Source of the DNA: a virus
IMG/VR virus record: IMGVR_UViG_3300038461_000101
Coordinates: 1-64,000 of that record
DNA length: 64,000 nt
Reading direction: 5' to 3' (one strand)
The number at the start of each line of letters is the position of its first letter. Position 1 is the stretch's first letter. The translations under genes and the position numbers were made by a program. Positions 50,430-62,800 of the stretch are shown piece by piece. The notes under the pieces are model-generated. The model had not been told where the DNA came from and made no database searches. It worked only from the letters and a program-made list of their open reading frames with translations.

Positions 50430-53371
50430 ACACTCACCGTGCCATTCTGTGCAAGAGGAGCTGAGGCAATCAGATGATCACCCGGGAAGCGTGCCTGAGT
50501 TCCCGAAAGTCGAGTTACTTTGTCCAGTAAACCTTCGATGGTATTGTCTTCATCGCCACTGGTTCCCATGAAGCCAAGCAGGGTCACAGAATCGTTATGG
50601 TCTATGTAAACGAATGAGCCGGTCGTGTGTTGTACTTCTGTCTTGGTGGTGTCGATCAAAGCTACTCCAGTAAGGCCATTGGTAAGCCAAACCTTTTCCT
50701 CGCAACTGTCATTGGCACCTTCAGGGATTACATCATTCAGGCCATAGATACGCATTCTCTCTAATTGCCATACCACTACACCCCCGGTTGTAACCCAGGG
50801 TTTAAAGAAGGTCTGGTCAGCTATCCAGGAATAACCATTGTCAGTGCAGACAATTGCACCTGCAAAGAGGGCATGGTTGGAGTCGTCGGAGATCCATTCA
50901 AAATCGAAAATCTCAACGGCCCGAATGCCAGTATAGTGGTAACTGTCATAGAGATCGGTGTTATATCCATTCCAATTCAGAATAGCCCTGAGTTGATAGG
51001 GACCACGGATCTGGTCATAGGTAAAGAAGGTGTTCTTTCCTGAGAAGTTGTAGATGTAATCATCGACAGAGATCTTGCCAGATGATGGGAAGACACCGAA
51101 GGCAGATGCTCCAGTCTCAGGATCAATGTCACAGGGCATGACTGGTATCTGGTTGCCAGATGAAAAGAAGCCACAGCAGCGGAACTTTGGTGGATCTATG
51201 ATGGCCCAAACTCCAGTATGGTAGATGTATGAGCCGGAGGCATCTGTGTCGATGTTCTCTGGAGAAGATGAAACAATAGGCACTTCATAGGTGATTGGAG
51301 TATCGGATGTCTTCCAGGAATAAGACAGCATGGAGCCTCGTTGAGGCCATGTCGCTGCAGCGATCGCTTTGTATTCCACGCCAAAGAGACCATCCCGGTG
51401 CCAGAAACGAATATCATATGTGCCACCATCCTGGATGCCAGCTTCAGCCACTTCAAAGAGTGTGTACCGAATGCCATAGCGGATCTTGGCAATTCCAATG
51501 TAACCGGGGCGCATGTAGCCTGCAATGAAGTTATCCTTATCGGTGCCCAAGCCAAGAAGACCCGCAAAGGTGTATGGACCCACGATCGTAAATCGACCGG
51601 TCTCTTCAAAGTTCCAGGCATTCCATGGAGAGAAAGCAAACAGAATTTGGGGAACACCTTTTTGCTGAGTGGTGATCTTGCTATCTACCACAGTGAAGCC
51701 CAGGGTAGCTGATGGAATGTATTCCACCACGATCCCGGGCATTTCAATTCGAGAGAGATAGTAAGTGGTGTTGCCTGAGCCAGAGATAACACGCACTCCA
51801 AGTTTCAGGATCTTCCATCCCTGGCCGGGATTGGTAAGAGTGAAGGAAACAGGGAATGAGCCAGCCCGGGCACCCGCCGCAAACCAGGTCTGAGGTGGAT
51901 TGGCATGGGCTGAGGTGAGATTACCTATCAGGGTAACAAGCGTGGAAACATTTCCACTGAGATCCTGAACCTGAACAAGCCCATAGAAAGTATCGTTGGG
52001 GGTGTTGGTAGGAGTGGAATCGGCCACATTCGGATTGGTGGAAGGGATACCAGCCCTGGACCAGCCATAGATATTGATCACATAGCTGGCAGCATCTTCA
52101 AAGATTGGATATGAAGTGGCAAGGCCAGATTCCAAAAGGTCATTTCCCCAGGTATCTGTAGTGGTACTTCCAGCGTGGGTTTGGCGGGTATAACCCTCAG
52201 GATCTGAAGTGGGTGAAAGATCTTGAGTAAGTGACCAGCGTTGACCGGCTCCTCCATCCACGTTGGAGAGTGAGTCAAGGGTAAGGCAGGGTGTTTGGAG
52301 ATATTGTTTGCCCTGCCATTCCATGTAATAAGGATGGGTCATAACACTGGTGTGCCAGGGGCCATCTGCTTCCAGTTGGATGGACATCTTTCGCAATCCA
52401 TTTGCCCAATTACGATCGACCGCAGAGATAACCACATCGTAGTATTTCACCCATTCGGGGTTGGCATTGGCTGTTACGATACCGATCTCCAGTTTGGCAA
52501 ACCCACCTTCTACTACCAAGGGATTGGTATAGTATTCTTCCTTCCCTGATTTGATGTCTGCCACCCATCCCTGAGTTACGGATCCCGAGAGATTTCTCAT
52601 GACGATGGCGATATTTTCTGTAGCTTCGCCAATGATCTGGTAAGGGGCACTTGTTCGATAGGTATGAGTGGTATTGTAGAAAACAATCTGGCCGGTACCA
52701 GTCTCATATCTGGCACCAAAGCGATCATCCACAATGCTGACCAGCACCCGCCGATCCAGAGAGAATGTAAATCCGTTATCAGAATAGGTGAACAAGGTCC
52801 ATCGGGCATCATTCTGGAACTGGTCTTTTCGATAGAACTTGCCGACCATGAAGATGCGACTGTTGTAGACGAAAACGCTTGAGATGTCGAAGCTGCTCAT
52901 ATCTTCAGGGATGGCCGTGAAGAAGTCTGACCATGTACCATCCCGATTGTTGGCATTCAGTTTGTAATAAGCTCCTATAACTGCTCCATTGAAAGCTGTG
53001 AAATAGGCAAAGACCTTATCTCCAAGCAATACTGCGCCACCATAAGAGAGATGGCAGGTATCTGTATCTGCAGTCAGCACGTTCACTGGATCGAAAATCC
53101 TACCTGGAGAAACATGGGAAGCGGCCAGATCGTCTATGAAGGCCAGCCTGACAGCACCTTCATCGTAATAGAACTTTACTCCCTGAGTGCCAGAGACTGG
53201 ATAGGTCACATAACCGGCTCCTGATACTGGAGCCAGCGAGGGTGTGTAGACTTCGGCCTGCAGATCATCGGCACCAAAATAGACACGAGACTTATATGCA
53301 GTAAGTCTCGATTTTGCTTTGATGCCAACCAGAGCAAGGGCTGCAGGAATTGCTGCTGTCGTGGTTCTCAT
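50426..53371 (-). CDS. Large tail/baseplate protein, 981 aa
   Basis: 981 aa from ATG 53371 (ATGA overlap with the gene to its right). Beta-rich throughout: the N-terminal region resembles a propeller-like set of repeats (FFTAIPEDMSSFDISSVFVY, WTLFTYSDNGFTFSLDRRV) and the middle has lectin-like sandwiches (TPNDTFYGLVQVQDLSGNVS). The size and position after the tape measure and small tail gene fit the central fibre, tip or Tal-like protein that contacts the host. No enzyme motif is seen. Confidence 0.62.
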   Translation of the reverse strand: MRTTTAAIPAALALVGIKAKSRLTAYKSRVYFGADDLQAEVYTPSLAPVSGAGYVTYPVSGTQGVKFYYDEGAVRLAFIDDLAASHVSPGRIFDPVNVLTADTDTCHLSYGGAVLLGDKVFAYFTAFNGAVIGAYYKLNANNRDGTWSDFFTAIPEDMSSFDISSVFVYNSRIFMVGKFYRKDQFQNDARWTLFTYSDNGFTFSLDRRVLVSIVDDRFGARYETGTGQIVFYNTTHTYRTSAPYQIIGEATENIAIVMRNLSGSVTQGWVADIKSGKEEYYTNPLVVEGGFAKLEIGIVTANANPEWVKYYDVVISAVDRNWANGLRKMSIQLEADGPWHTSVMTHPYYMEWQGKQYLQTPCLTLDSLSNVDGGAGQRWSLTQDLSPTSDPEGYTRQTHAGSTTTDTWGNDLLESGLATSYPIFEDAASYVINIYGWSRAGIPSTNPNVADSTPTNTPNDTFYGLVQVQDLSGNVSTLVTLIGNLTSAHANPPQTWFAAGARAGSFPVSFTLTNPGQGWKILKLGVRVISGSGNTTYYLSRIEMPGIVVEYIPSATLGFTVVDSKITTQQKGVPQILFAFSPWNAWNFEETGRFTIVGPYTFAGLLGLGTDKDNFIAGYMRPGYIGIAKIRYGIRYTLFEVAEAGIQDGGTYDIRFWHRDGLFGVEYKAIAAATWPQRGSMLSYSWKTSDTPITYEVPIVSSSPENIDTDASGSYIYHTGVWAIIDPPKFRCCGFFSSGNQIPVMPCDIDPETGASAFGVFPSSGKISVDDYIYNFSGKNTFFTYDQIRGPYQLRAILNWNGYNTDLYDSYHYTGIRAVEIFDFEWISDDSNHALFAGAIVCTDNGYSWIADQTFFKPWVTTGGVVVWQLERMRIYGLNDVIPEGANDSCEEKVWLTNGLTGVALIDTTKTEVQHTTGSFVYIDHNDSVTLLGFMGTSGDEDNTIEGLLDKVTRLSGTQARFPGDHLIASAPLAQNGTVSV

Positions 53372-53796
53372 GAAGTAGGTTCCGTTTCTGCCGTGATGCA
53401 AAGGAAAACGACCTGCACGTAATACCAGGCTTCCAGTCCTTCCAGGGCAGTTGCAAAGGGCTTAGGCTGAACCTGTTGGCTGAAGATAACTTGAAAGGTT
53501 TCTCCAAAGAAATCCACAAGGGTCAGGATATTGGTTGGAGTTCCGCCAGGGTCGTTGTATTTGAAGAACCGGATGAGGTCAGCATAGGTGCCACGATCAC
53601 CATCATCTTCGTCATAGCGCAGACGCAGGGTGAAGTTCCATAAGCGAAAGATACTACCCATACTTACATCAAGATCACCATCCAAGGTGACTTGAAGATC
53701 CTGCTTCTTGTCGAACTCTTCGATGTAACCATCGGCTATGGCATAGAACTGCTTTGAGAGAGATCCATTACTGTTGGTGAGAGTGAAGTATTTCAT
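53368..53796 (-). CDS. Small tail protein downstream of tape measure
   Basis: 142 aa with SD GAGG. MKYFTLTNSNGSLSKQFYAI opens a beta-rich protein (SIFRLWNFTLRLRYDEDDGD). The position directly after the giant tail gene is where distal-tail (Dit-like) or minor tail proteins lie. Identification is from context. Confidence 0.58.
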   Translation of the reverse strand: MKYFTLTNSNGSLSKQFYAIADGYIEEFDKKQDLQVTLDGDLDVSMGSIFRLWNFTLRLRYDEDDGDRGTYADLIRFFKYNDPGGTPTNILTLVDFFGETFQVIFSQQVQPKPFATALEGLEAWYYVQVVFLCITAETEPTS

Positions 53797-53803
53797 GGTT
53801 GCC

Positions 53804-56800
53804 TCAATTGTTTAGGTCCTGGGCAACGGTTCGAATAATGAAGTCTCGAATCTTTTCATTGCCGATGAAGATCTGAATGACCTGTGGTGTATTCCCGCCA
53901 CCAGTTCCCCTTGCAAGAGATAGGGAATGGTTCAGGGAAGAACCCTTGAGCTGGCTATTGGGGGTGACATTGAAACCACCACCAGGAAGGGCCGTAACCA
54001 ATTCTTCATAGCCAGTTGGAATACCAGAGAGACTATCACCAACAATGGCTGAGCCACCAGGTCTTACTGAACCACCAGCAGCGCATTTGACAGAGTTATG
54101 GGTGAGCATTTTCTCTGCATAATATTCATGCTGGCCGCCAACAACCATGGTGTAGGTTGGAACTTCAACTTCTGTATAGGACATGTCGATGATAGATTCA
54201 TAACCTTCTTCGAAGGTAAGGATCTCATCTCCAATTTCCAGACCACCAATAATATCCAGACCATAATAGGATTTTTCAGAAGCCAGGGGATCAATGGATT
54301 TCCAACCGTGGCGAGTATACATTGGGTGATCGTTGGTTAGATTGAGAATCTGACCACTGGCAAACTTGATAGTCCAAATACCTTCTCGGATCGGTTGGAT
54401 AAGGCCATGTACTTCAACACCTTCCTTTTCGAAGTGATCATTCTTTCCCATGACTATATCGCCAAGTTTCACATCTTCAATGGCCCTTTCGGAGCCATCA
54501 CCCATCAGGATCTTGGTACCAGCCAGAAAGCAGCACAATCTTCCTTCATCGGTTGGAATAGGAAGACCAAGAGCTTTCATGATGTCTTTCCAGGCTTGCA
54601 CTAATCCAGCGTCAAGAAGAGCTACTGCTCCAGCAGCCTTGGCAGCATCAGTTGAGAGATCAAGTTCAGTTGTGGACAGATCCTTTTGGTCCTTGGCAGC
54701 CTGAGCTGCAATACCAGCGGACTCTGTAGCAAGTTTCTGCTGTTCAACGAAGTTGGCCCGGGCAAGCTTGATGGATTGCAGTTCCAGATCCATCTGTACT
54801 GCATAGAACTCTTTGGCCTTATCTAACTGTTGCTGTTGAAGTTGCTTGGTCTCTTCGAACTGTTTGATCTGCAGTTTGTATTGTGCTTCCTGGAGAGCCC
54901 ACTGTTGTTTTTGATAGCCAAACTCAGTCTGACGTTGACTGGTTTGCATGTTGTATTCAGTGATGTTCTCTTTCTGCTGCATTTCTCCGAGTCGACGTTC
55001 ACGGCCAGAAGTGAAACGAGCTTGTTCTTTGTACATAGTCTGGCTGAAGCCAAATTGCTGAGCAGCCATAGCCGTATTGAAACCAAACTCTTCGGTTCCT
55101 TGTGCACGACCAAGAGCCATTCCTTGGGCCTGTAACCCCATGGATTGATAGAACTGACTGGACTGCAGGTTGATTTGTTTCTGCTGCATTCCAAAGCCGA
55201 ATTGGGTTTGTGCAATTCCAAGAGCACGCTGAGCATCTTCAATACCCCATTGTCCACCACCCTGGGAAGTGAAACTACCAGTACCGGGAATACTCCAGGA
55301 AACCTTACCAGTATTGAGACCGAAATTGCCACCGGTTTGCGGATTGACCAAACCAGCATAGTTCTGTAATCCCACTCCTGTAGTAAAGGCAAGATTAGCT
55401 GCAATACCTTGTTGCTGAACTCCAACTCCAGCCATGGCAAGTTCATAATTCTTGGCAATCGCAGTCTGTTGTACTTTGATGGATCCACCGGCAGCAGCGG
55501 CGGCCATGTAGGGATTATTTTCCCAACCAGCTCCGAAAATCTTTCCAGCCATTTCACTGGAACTTGGACCACCAAGAATACCCAAACTAGATGTTCCATA
55601 GGCCATACCAGTAAGTTGGCCGCCTGGAGTTACATCAGTTCTGGCAAGATTATAGGCAGGCATGGTTCCACCACCCATAAGAGGTAGGGGTGCCATCTTG
55701 TTGTAATTGATGCCATACTTGGCAGCAGCCACACCAAATCCAAGTGGGTTCTTCTGAGAGATCATCTCCCACATGGTATAGTCCTGGAAAGGAATAGTAT
55801 ATCCAGTGGGAGCTACATCCTGAACCCTTTTGATTGCTTCAGGACCAGCTAGGGGCGCAGTAGGAGCAACGGCTGGAGGAGTAATCCCAATATCATTATT
55901 GTTGAGAGCATTGATGAGATTGTCTCTCGTTGAAGGTTGAGGTGAAAGACTACTTGGGACCGCAGTTGCTCTTTCTCCTCCAATGTTTGCAAATTTCAAT
56001 ACATGATTTACTACATCCATAATAGATTTAGGTATTGGATTCTTGGAGAAGTAGTCTTTTTCAGATATGCCTGGACTTACTGAAGGCTTATTGCCTTGAG
56101 CAGCTTTGGCCGCCAGATCTGACTTGAGTTTTTGAAGATCGACCGAAGTGTTTCCAAGAGTGGCAGCAGTTTTTGTAATGGTCAATGGAGGGGTGGATAA
56201 TGTAGTAGCAGGACTACCATTGATAGACTCATGACCACTTGTAGTAGTTGGAGGTCCAAAAGCAGCAGCGATTTTAGCAACCATTTCAGCATCACCCGCT
56301 GTAGCTGCCTGCATACCCATGGTATTGGCGAGATTATCTCGGCGTGCTTCAAGACTAGCATAGGAATTGGCCTGATTTTGCATTACTTGAGCAGCACCAA
56401 TTGTCTGCTGCATAGGTGCAAGATCAAGAGGATTGATACCTGTAGGAATGCCAAGCATTGTCTGAGCAGTAAATTTCTGAGAAGCTGCCTGATAATATTG
56501 AGTTGTTGTCTGATCCAGACCACCCCATGCCTGAGCCCAGGTGTTCATTTGTGTCATTTGGGCCTGAGAAGGAGTCCCTGAAGTAGCCAATCGCCCCATC
56601 TCGGACCATCGCAGACTTGGCATATTTCCAAGAGTAGCAGCACCTGCAGCGAACAGTTTCTGTTCTTGCATACTCATTGGAACTTTCTCATTGTTGAGTT
56701 GATTGGCTACGATCGTAGCGGCCAGGCTTGGTTGATTTCTGGTACCAGTGATCTGTGCTTGAGGATAACCAAGACCATAGAGAAGGTTCTGGTAAGCTCC

Positions 56801-59800
56801 TAAGTAATCAACACCCTGAGCATATCCCTCTGCCATACGTTGTGCCCCAACCTGAGAGAGTGGAGCTGTTGGATTTTGCACCATGAAAGTTGCAGGAGCA
56901 ATCAGAGTTTCCTGGGTACCCTTATATCCTTTGTCTACCATGTTGGTAGCAAGGGCTGCAGCGGCCTCGGTTGGAGATCCTACAGAAGCCATGAAACCCA
57001 TTGCTTTGGCAAAAGATGATGGAGTACCAGTTTCACTAAGAGCAGCTGTAGCTCCCTTATACATTGTACTGGATTGCTGGATAGCAGCCAGTTTTGTAGC
57101 AGATCCCTGGATACCAAGAGCTGTACCGATCTTGGCAGTCTCGGTTGAGAAGTATGCTTCTATGTCCGATCCCATGAAACCATAGGTCAAGTTGGTATTA
57201 TTACCTGGCATTGCTCTTGCAGCGGCATAACCTACCGATGTAGTATCCCGGGCCTCAGCAGAAGCAACAAAGGATCCTACACCTACTGCCAATGCTGCTG
57301 CCAATCCTAACTTAGCTCCAGCACCTGGATTGGTTTCTGCAAGTTTCGGGAATGCACTTTGGAGATAGAACTCACTGGCACCGGCTGCAGCTACACCTGC
57401 AAATATTGATTGACCCAATGCCATAGGTGTGGGGTTCTTGGCACTCCAAACATCCATCATCTGTTGAGGAGTTTGTCCACCATAACGGGCTGCCATTTGT
57501 GAGGCTGCATAAGCTGCCGGAGACACAAAGGGTGCATTGGCACCAAGAACACCATTGGCATAATTCGCCATAGCCTGCTGAGCCTGCTGAGCTTCAGGGG
57601 CACCATAACCAACACCTTCAGTGATAATGCCAGCAATACTTCTGGCATACATCAAGCCAAATCCACCAAGAGCTTTACGAGCAAATCTTGCAAATGGGGA
57701 CATGGCAGCATTGACAGCTATGGCTTTGTCGCCCTGCATTTCGGCTGATGTTTGTTCGAGTAGGCCCTGGTCAGCCTGAGTAATCATGCCACCATTAGCT
57801 TTGGTTCTGGCAGAGATCTCAGCCACAGTTGCCACATTAGAAGCAAGTCTGGACTCAGCAAGTGGACCCTTGAGGGCTGCTTGAGCTTTCTCAAAAGCTT
57901 CACCAGTACTCTTTACGGCAGCGGCATGTTGAGTTACTGATTTGGTATCATCTCTTAAAGCGGCTGCATGGGCTACTGCTGTCTTCTGTAATTCATCCAC
58001 GGCTGCCTGGGCAGCTGGATTGAGTTGTGTTCTCTTCTCAAAGGATCCACTCAAAACATCAGCACCACTTTCACCCTTGATGGCTTTCAGTGTACCGGCC
58101 ATCTGAGTGAAGGAATCTGGTAGGGCTGCCTTGGTGACATCACCAGTTAGACCCGACTGCATTCTCACAACTGCATTAGCTACACCAGCAAGTTCTGGAT
58201 TGGTTCGAAGGATCCCTTGAAGGGCTTGGGCTTTTTCTTGATAACCCATTCCTGGATTGAAGAGGCCTCGTTGGGCCATTGCCGCATTGAGTTTGGCAAA
58301 GTCCTGTCCTCCAGTACCTACTCCAGAGACCAGATTATTGATTTGGTTCAGCTGCTCAACATTGCTTGTGATCGAACCAAGAACTCCCTGCAGACCAAAA
58401 CCTACATTGATTGCATGACCTAACTGGCCGGGAGCTTCTTCAGCAGCCTCAGTATTTTCAATCATTGCCCGTTCACTAGGCGATATATCAATAGGATCTG
58501 CAAAGGAAGTAGCTACAGATCCCATGATCACTTTCTTCTTGATATTCGCCAATGTCTTGATACGGGCAGCTTCAGGGGCCAACTTACCAATTAGTCGAAG
58601 AGCATTGGGACCACCAAGCCCCTTACCTACACCTTCAACAATTTCTTTTGTGGTGGGTGGATTGCCAGTGCGAGGAAGAAGATTCTCTGCTTCCAGAATG
58701 TCCTGAATACGATTGACCGTTTCAGTGCCAGTAACATCCTCACCCATATCGGTTACAGGACCAGCCATGCCAATGGCAGCCAGGGCTGCTTGGATTGCAT
58801 CCTTGGCTACTCCATGGCTCATTCTGAATATCTGTGAAGCTTCATTCCCGAGCATAACTTTCTCGACATCGGGATTGTAGGTCGTGGAACCAGGTTCAGC
58901 CAGATAGGAACTTACTCGCTGATTTTGGTTATTGAAAACAGGGATCTCGTTGGTTCTGAAATGACCAATGATGGTATCGCCTTCGCCACCGTAGAAGTTG
59001 ATCCTTCCACCTTGGCGAGGAATGATTGTTTCACCAGCCTGAACCGTAATATCTCCATGACCTTCAGCATCTTTTCGACCATGTAGATCTTCAGGACGAA
59101 TGGGGCCACCAGTATCGAATCGCTTATCACCACTCTCTGATTTCTTGGGCCACTTTGGAATTTCAGGGCCGCCTGATTCTGGCTTAGGAGGCCAGGGATA
59201 GGCTGTCTCATCACCAAAGGGAATTTCTGGAATGTCATCCCAATTGAAGTTATCAGGTCCATCCAGAGGAGTTGGAGTTTTCGGAAGTTGTCTGGCCGCA
59301 TCTCTCTTCGCTTTTTGGTTGGCTTTCCATTCTGCAAGCCATTTGGCATATTCTGCAGGATCTGAAATGTGACCAGATTTTGTCGGCCCATTGCCAGATG
59401 TTCCAATTGGAAGATCGGTAGATGTAGTGGGTGGACCCATTGGAGGAAGACCCTGATTGGGTACACCCGTAGGAAGTGAAGCCAAAACTTCTCCCTGCAG
59501 GGGAGTAAGCCTCAAAGCTGATTCAATTACTTTAGTAGGAGTAACTTGACCAAGTGCATTCTTGGCAAGCTGATTGGCACCCTTATGGAGCAATTGGATG
59601 GTCTTCCCCATCTGTGCTTCAACTTTTTTGTCAGCCAGGACCGCTGCATCGGCAGGTGACATTGGGGTAGCAGCCCTTGCCCCATAGGTTCCCATGAGTT
59701 CTTCAAGAACTGCTTCAGGAGCCATTCCTTTGGCTTCAGCGAATGGTGTGATCAGGTCTCTTATTTCCTGGTCGGCATAGGTATAAGCATCGACTGGAGA

Positions 59801-62800
59801 AATACCTCTGGACACGGCTCGTTGAGCATACATATGAGCCTTGTAATCAATGGCACTGACAACGGTATTTTCCTCTGGAAGAGTATAGGGAATGCCATAA
59901 TTGTTTGCCAGGGTTATCAGTTGACTGCGGGTAATGCTATCGGGAATATCTCCAATTGATTTGGAGATCATGGCTGCAGGAACATTTACCTTGCGTTGAA
60001 GAAGGTTGATGATACCAGCCGCCCGAGTAATGGCTTCAACGTGGAACTTGTTCTCAAAGACGTTCCTTGCAATCCTGGACTCGTTTAGGAACTTCTCTTC
60101 TTGAGATCCAGGGGCCGGTTTCTGATATTCCAAACCTTCTGCTTTTCGAGTGGCTGCAGTAACAAAGGGTAGGAAAGCTGGTAGGCTCATCATAGATTGG
60201 GTGAATGGTTTGCGTTGTCTCTGACCAAGTTCTGTCGAGACATCTGCCAGTCGATGCAACCCATGCTCAGCCAATTCTTTGGAGCTGTAGAGATTCCCCG
60301 TGTCTGGATTTACTGGATCACCAGTCAGAGTATTGATATGGTTGGTGATTGCAACCAGATACTGGCTGCTCAGATCCTTGGAGGGATCGGCGGCTTCCAG
60401 CTTCTTTTGAAGAATAGATTCCTGGCCTGGATAACTGAATGCCTGAGCCAGAAATTCAGGACTGGCAATTTCAAAACCTTCTCCCTTACCACCCACCTTG
60501 ATCTTGGTTGTCATCATGGCTGCGATAGAACCAAGAGCATTCACTACCTGGGGCTGGTCAAGTGTTTGTAGTGGAATTGCCATTCGGTTGGTTCGGCCAC
60601 GTTCATTGACCACGTTGCTACCAATAATTAGCTCGGCCTCACCAGTTCTTTCATTCAATCCAAAGCGAGACTTGGCAATGGCACCGGCCCAACCAACACC
60701 TTGGGTTTCCTGACCAAGATTTGTCTTATCCAAGGGGAATTGATAGAAGGACTGCATTCCTGCATAGATCCGAGATTGAGCTTCTTCGGAGTAACCAGAA
60801 GCAGCCATTGTAGGAATGACAACTCGACGGATGTTATAGGATTCGCCCATGCCAATTTGGGCATACCAGGAGTTCAGACCGGCACTAATCACATCCCCAT
60901 ATTTCTTCCAACCAGCCTTCTTGATGGTTTCTCCAATGACGTTGAAGTTGGGATCCACTAGATCATTGACAGCCTTTACAGCACCACTGGCAAGATCGGC
61001 TTGTTCAGGGCGGAACATCTTTGACTCAATATCGAAGGTTCCTTTGGTAGTGAGGCGTTGACGGTTCTTCAGTTCCTGGAATGCTTTGCCTTGTTCAGCA
61101 TTGCCACCCATGACAAAAGCACCTACCACAGGATCATAGTCAAAGTCACCTACACCTACGCTGGCAAATTGCTGAGAGACAAAGAGAGCACCCTTGAACT
61201 CTGGACTGTGAAGAAGCTGGTTCATGAACTTGCCACCAGTGCGGTTGCGCATCTCCTCGTCACCAAGGAGATTGACACCCATAATACTTTCCAGTTCAGT
61301 GCCCTGCGGATAACGAAGCATGAAACCCTGCAGTGGGCCACCCATGGACAATTCCTTCATAGCCTGCTTCATATCCTTGCGCCGAACACCACCTGCTTCC
61401 AGTAACTTTCGGCGTTCTGCAGGTGGCAACCAGACTTCATCAGGGCCTAAGGCACCTAAGTAACCAAACCGACCACCCCAACCAGTAGGCATAGGTCGGT
61501 TATGGACAGCCTTATAAGCCTCACCACCACCTTGGAAAATATCTCTCCATTGATCGAACAAACCTTTTACTGCAGTCTGACCATATTCCTGGAGTTTCTC
61601 AGGAGCTGTGCCAGAGAAGGCTTGGAGTTGGGCAAGTTTCTCAATGCCCTTACCCCACGTTCTGGTAACACCACCGATCTCTTCTCCGGTAGGGCCCTTG
61701 AACTGCAGTTCCTTGACGGTCAGGGGGTTCATGTCATAGGTATTGGAAAGCGGAAAATAGAGTAAGCGATTATCACCTTCCTTGATGTCAAGGATCCCGG
61801 CCATCCGATCGAGGGTTTCCTCGGTCATATTGCGACCACCACCGGTCGCTCCAACGATACCAGCCATAGCCAGGGCTTTGCCCTGATCTACTTCGATATA
61901 GGAAGTAGGGAGAATAGCGGGGGTTTGACCTTCACTTACACCCATCTGCCAGGAAACAAATGCTGAGGCTGCGGTGAGTGCCTTAGCCTGGGCTCCCTGA
62001 TGCTGGATTGGTTTTGAAACATCCAGCCCCATCTCTGAAGCAAATTCTGGAAATTTGGCTGTAATAGATCGGGCCAACTCTTCATTGGCACCATGCCCAT
62101 GCACAAATTCCAATTGCCGGGGAAGAGCTGTACGAGCGATCATTGCATGACCAGAAGCAATTTGAGAAAGGGTGATCATGTCTGATCGACCCAATGCTTC
62201 CTGCCCAATCAATGCTTTGGCGGCTGCCTGAACATCAATTGTTCCACCTGTTTTGAATTGGTTCAGAACAGCGTCAATGTCTGCCTGGGTAGCTCCTGGT
62301 TTTTTGCCTCGAACACTTCTGGCTGTAATCTGTTGAATGAACTCAAGGTTGGCCGGATGAGTAGGCCCATAGGGTACTTCGATGTTTGGGAGATACCCAA
62401 TTCCGAAACTCTTCAGGTTGAATAGATTGCGTCTTCGTTGTTTCTCATTTGCCATATCGACATCAACGAAGACCTTCTGGAATACATCCAGACCAAGGCC
62501 CTCTGAAGGTTCTTTCCAACCTCCACCAGCTGCATTGAACTTTTGGGCGATCTCTTCCCAATCGGTTGTCTCATTGCTTTTTCCCAACCAACGAGACACT
62601 TTGTAGGCTGCATTGCTGGCATCGCCTTCTGTTTGTCTACTATAGGAACGGAAGATTCCTGCCAATTGCGATCGTGATTGGTATCCTAAGATACCTTCGG
62701 TGATTGCAGAACCACCTTTCATTTCCCCGGTCACGTATTGAACATTTAGATTGCCAGTGCCCAGGGGAACTTTCAATCTTTCACCAGTTGGGGTGAGAGA

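Noticed and set aside
38844-51367. Cyanobacterial HIP1 sites (GCGATCGC) at 38844, 42289, 48057 and 51360
   Set aside because: Four in 64 kb is somewhat above chance but far below the density of HIP1-rich cyanobacteria; not enough to call the host.
54095-54532. Hint domain as part of a polymorphic toxin
   Set aside because: There is no toxin domain after it; instead the conserved tape-measure C-terminus follows, and Ser+1 and His-Asn support splicing.
54823-55599. 258-codon frame on the same strand inside the giant tail gene
   Set aside because: It is an out-of-frame shadow of the Gln/Ala-rich coiled coil; the tail frame is uninterrupted through it.
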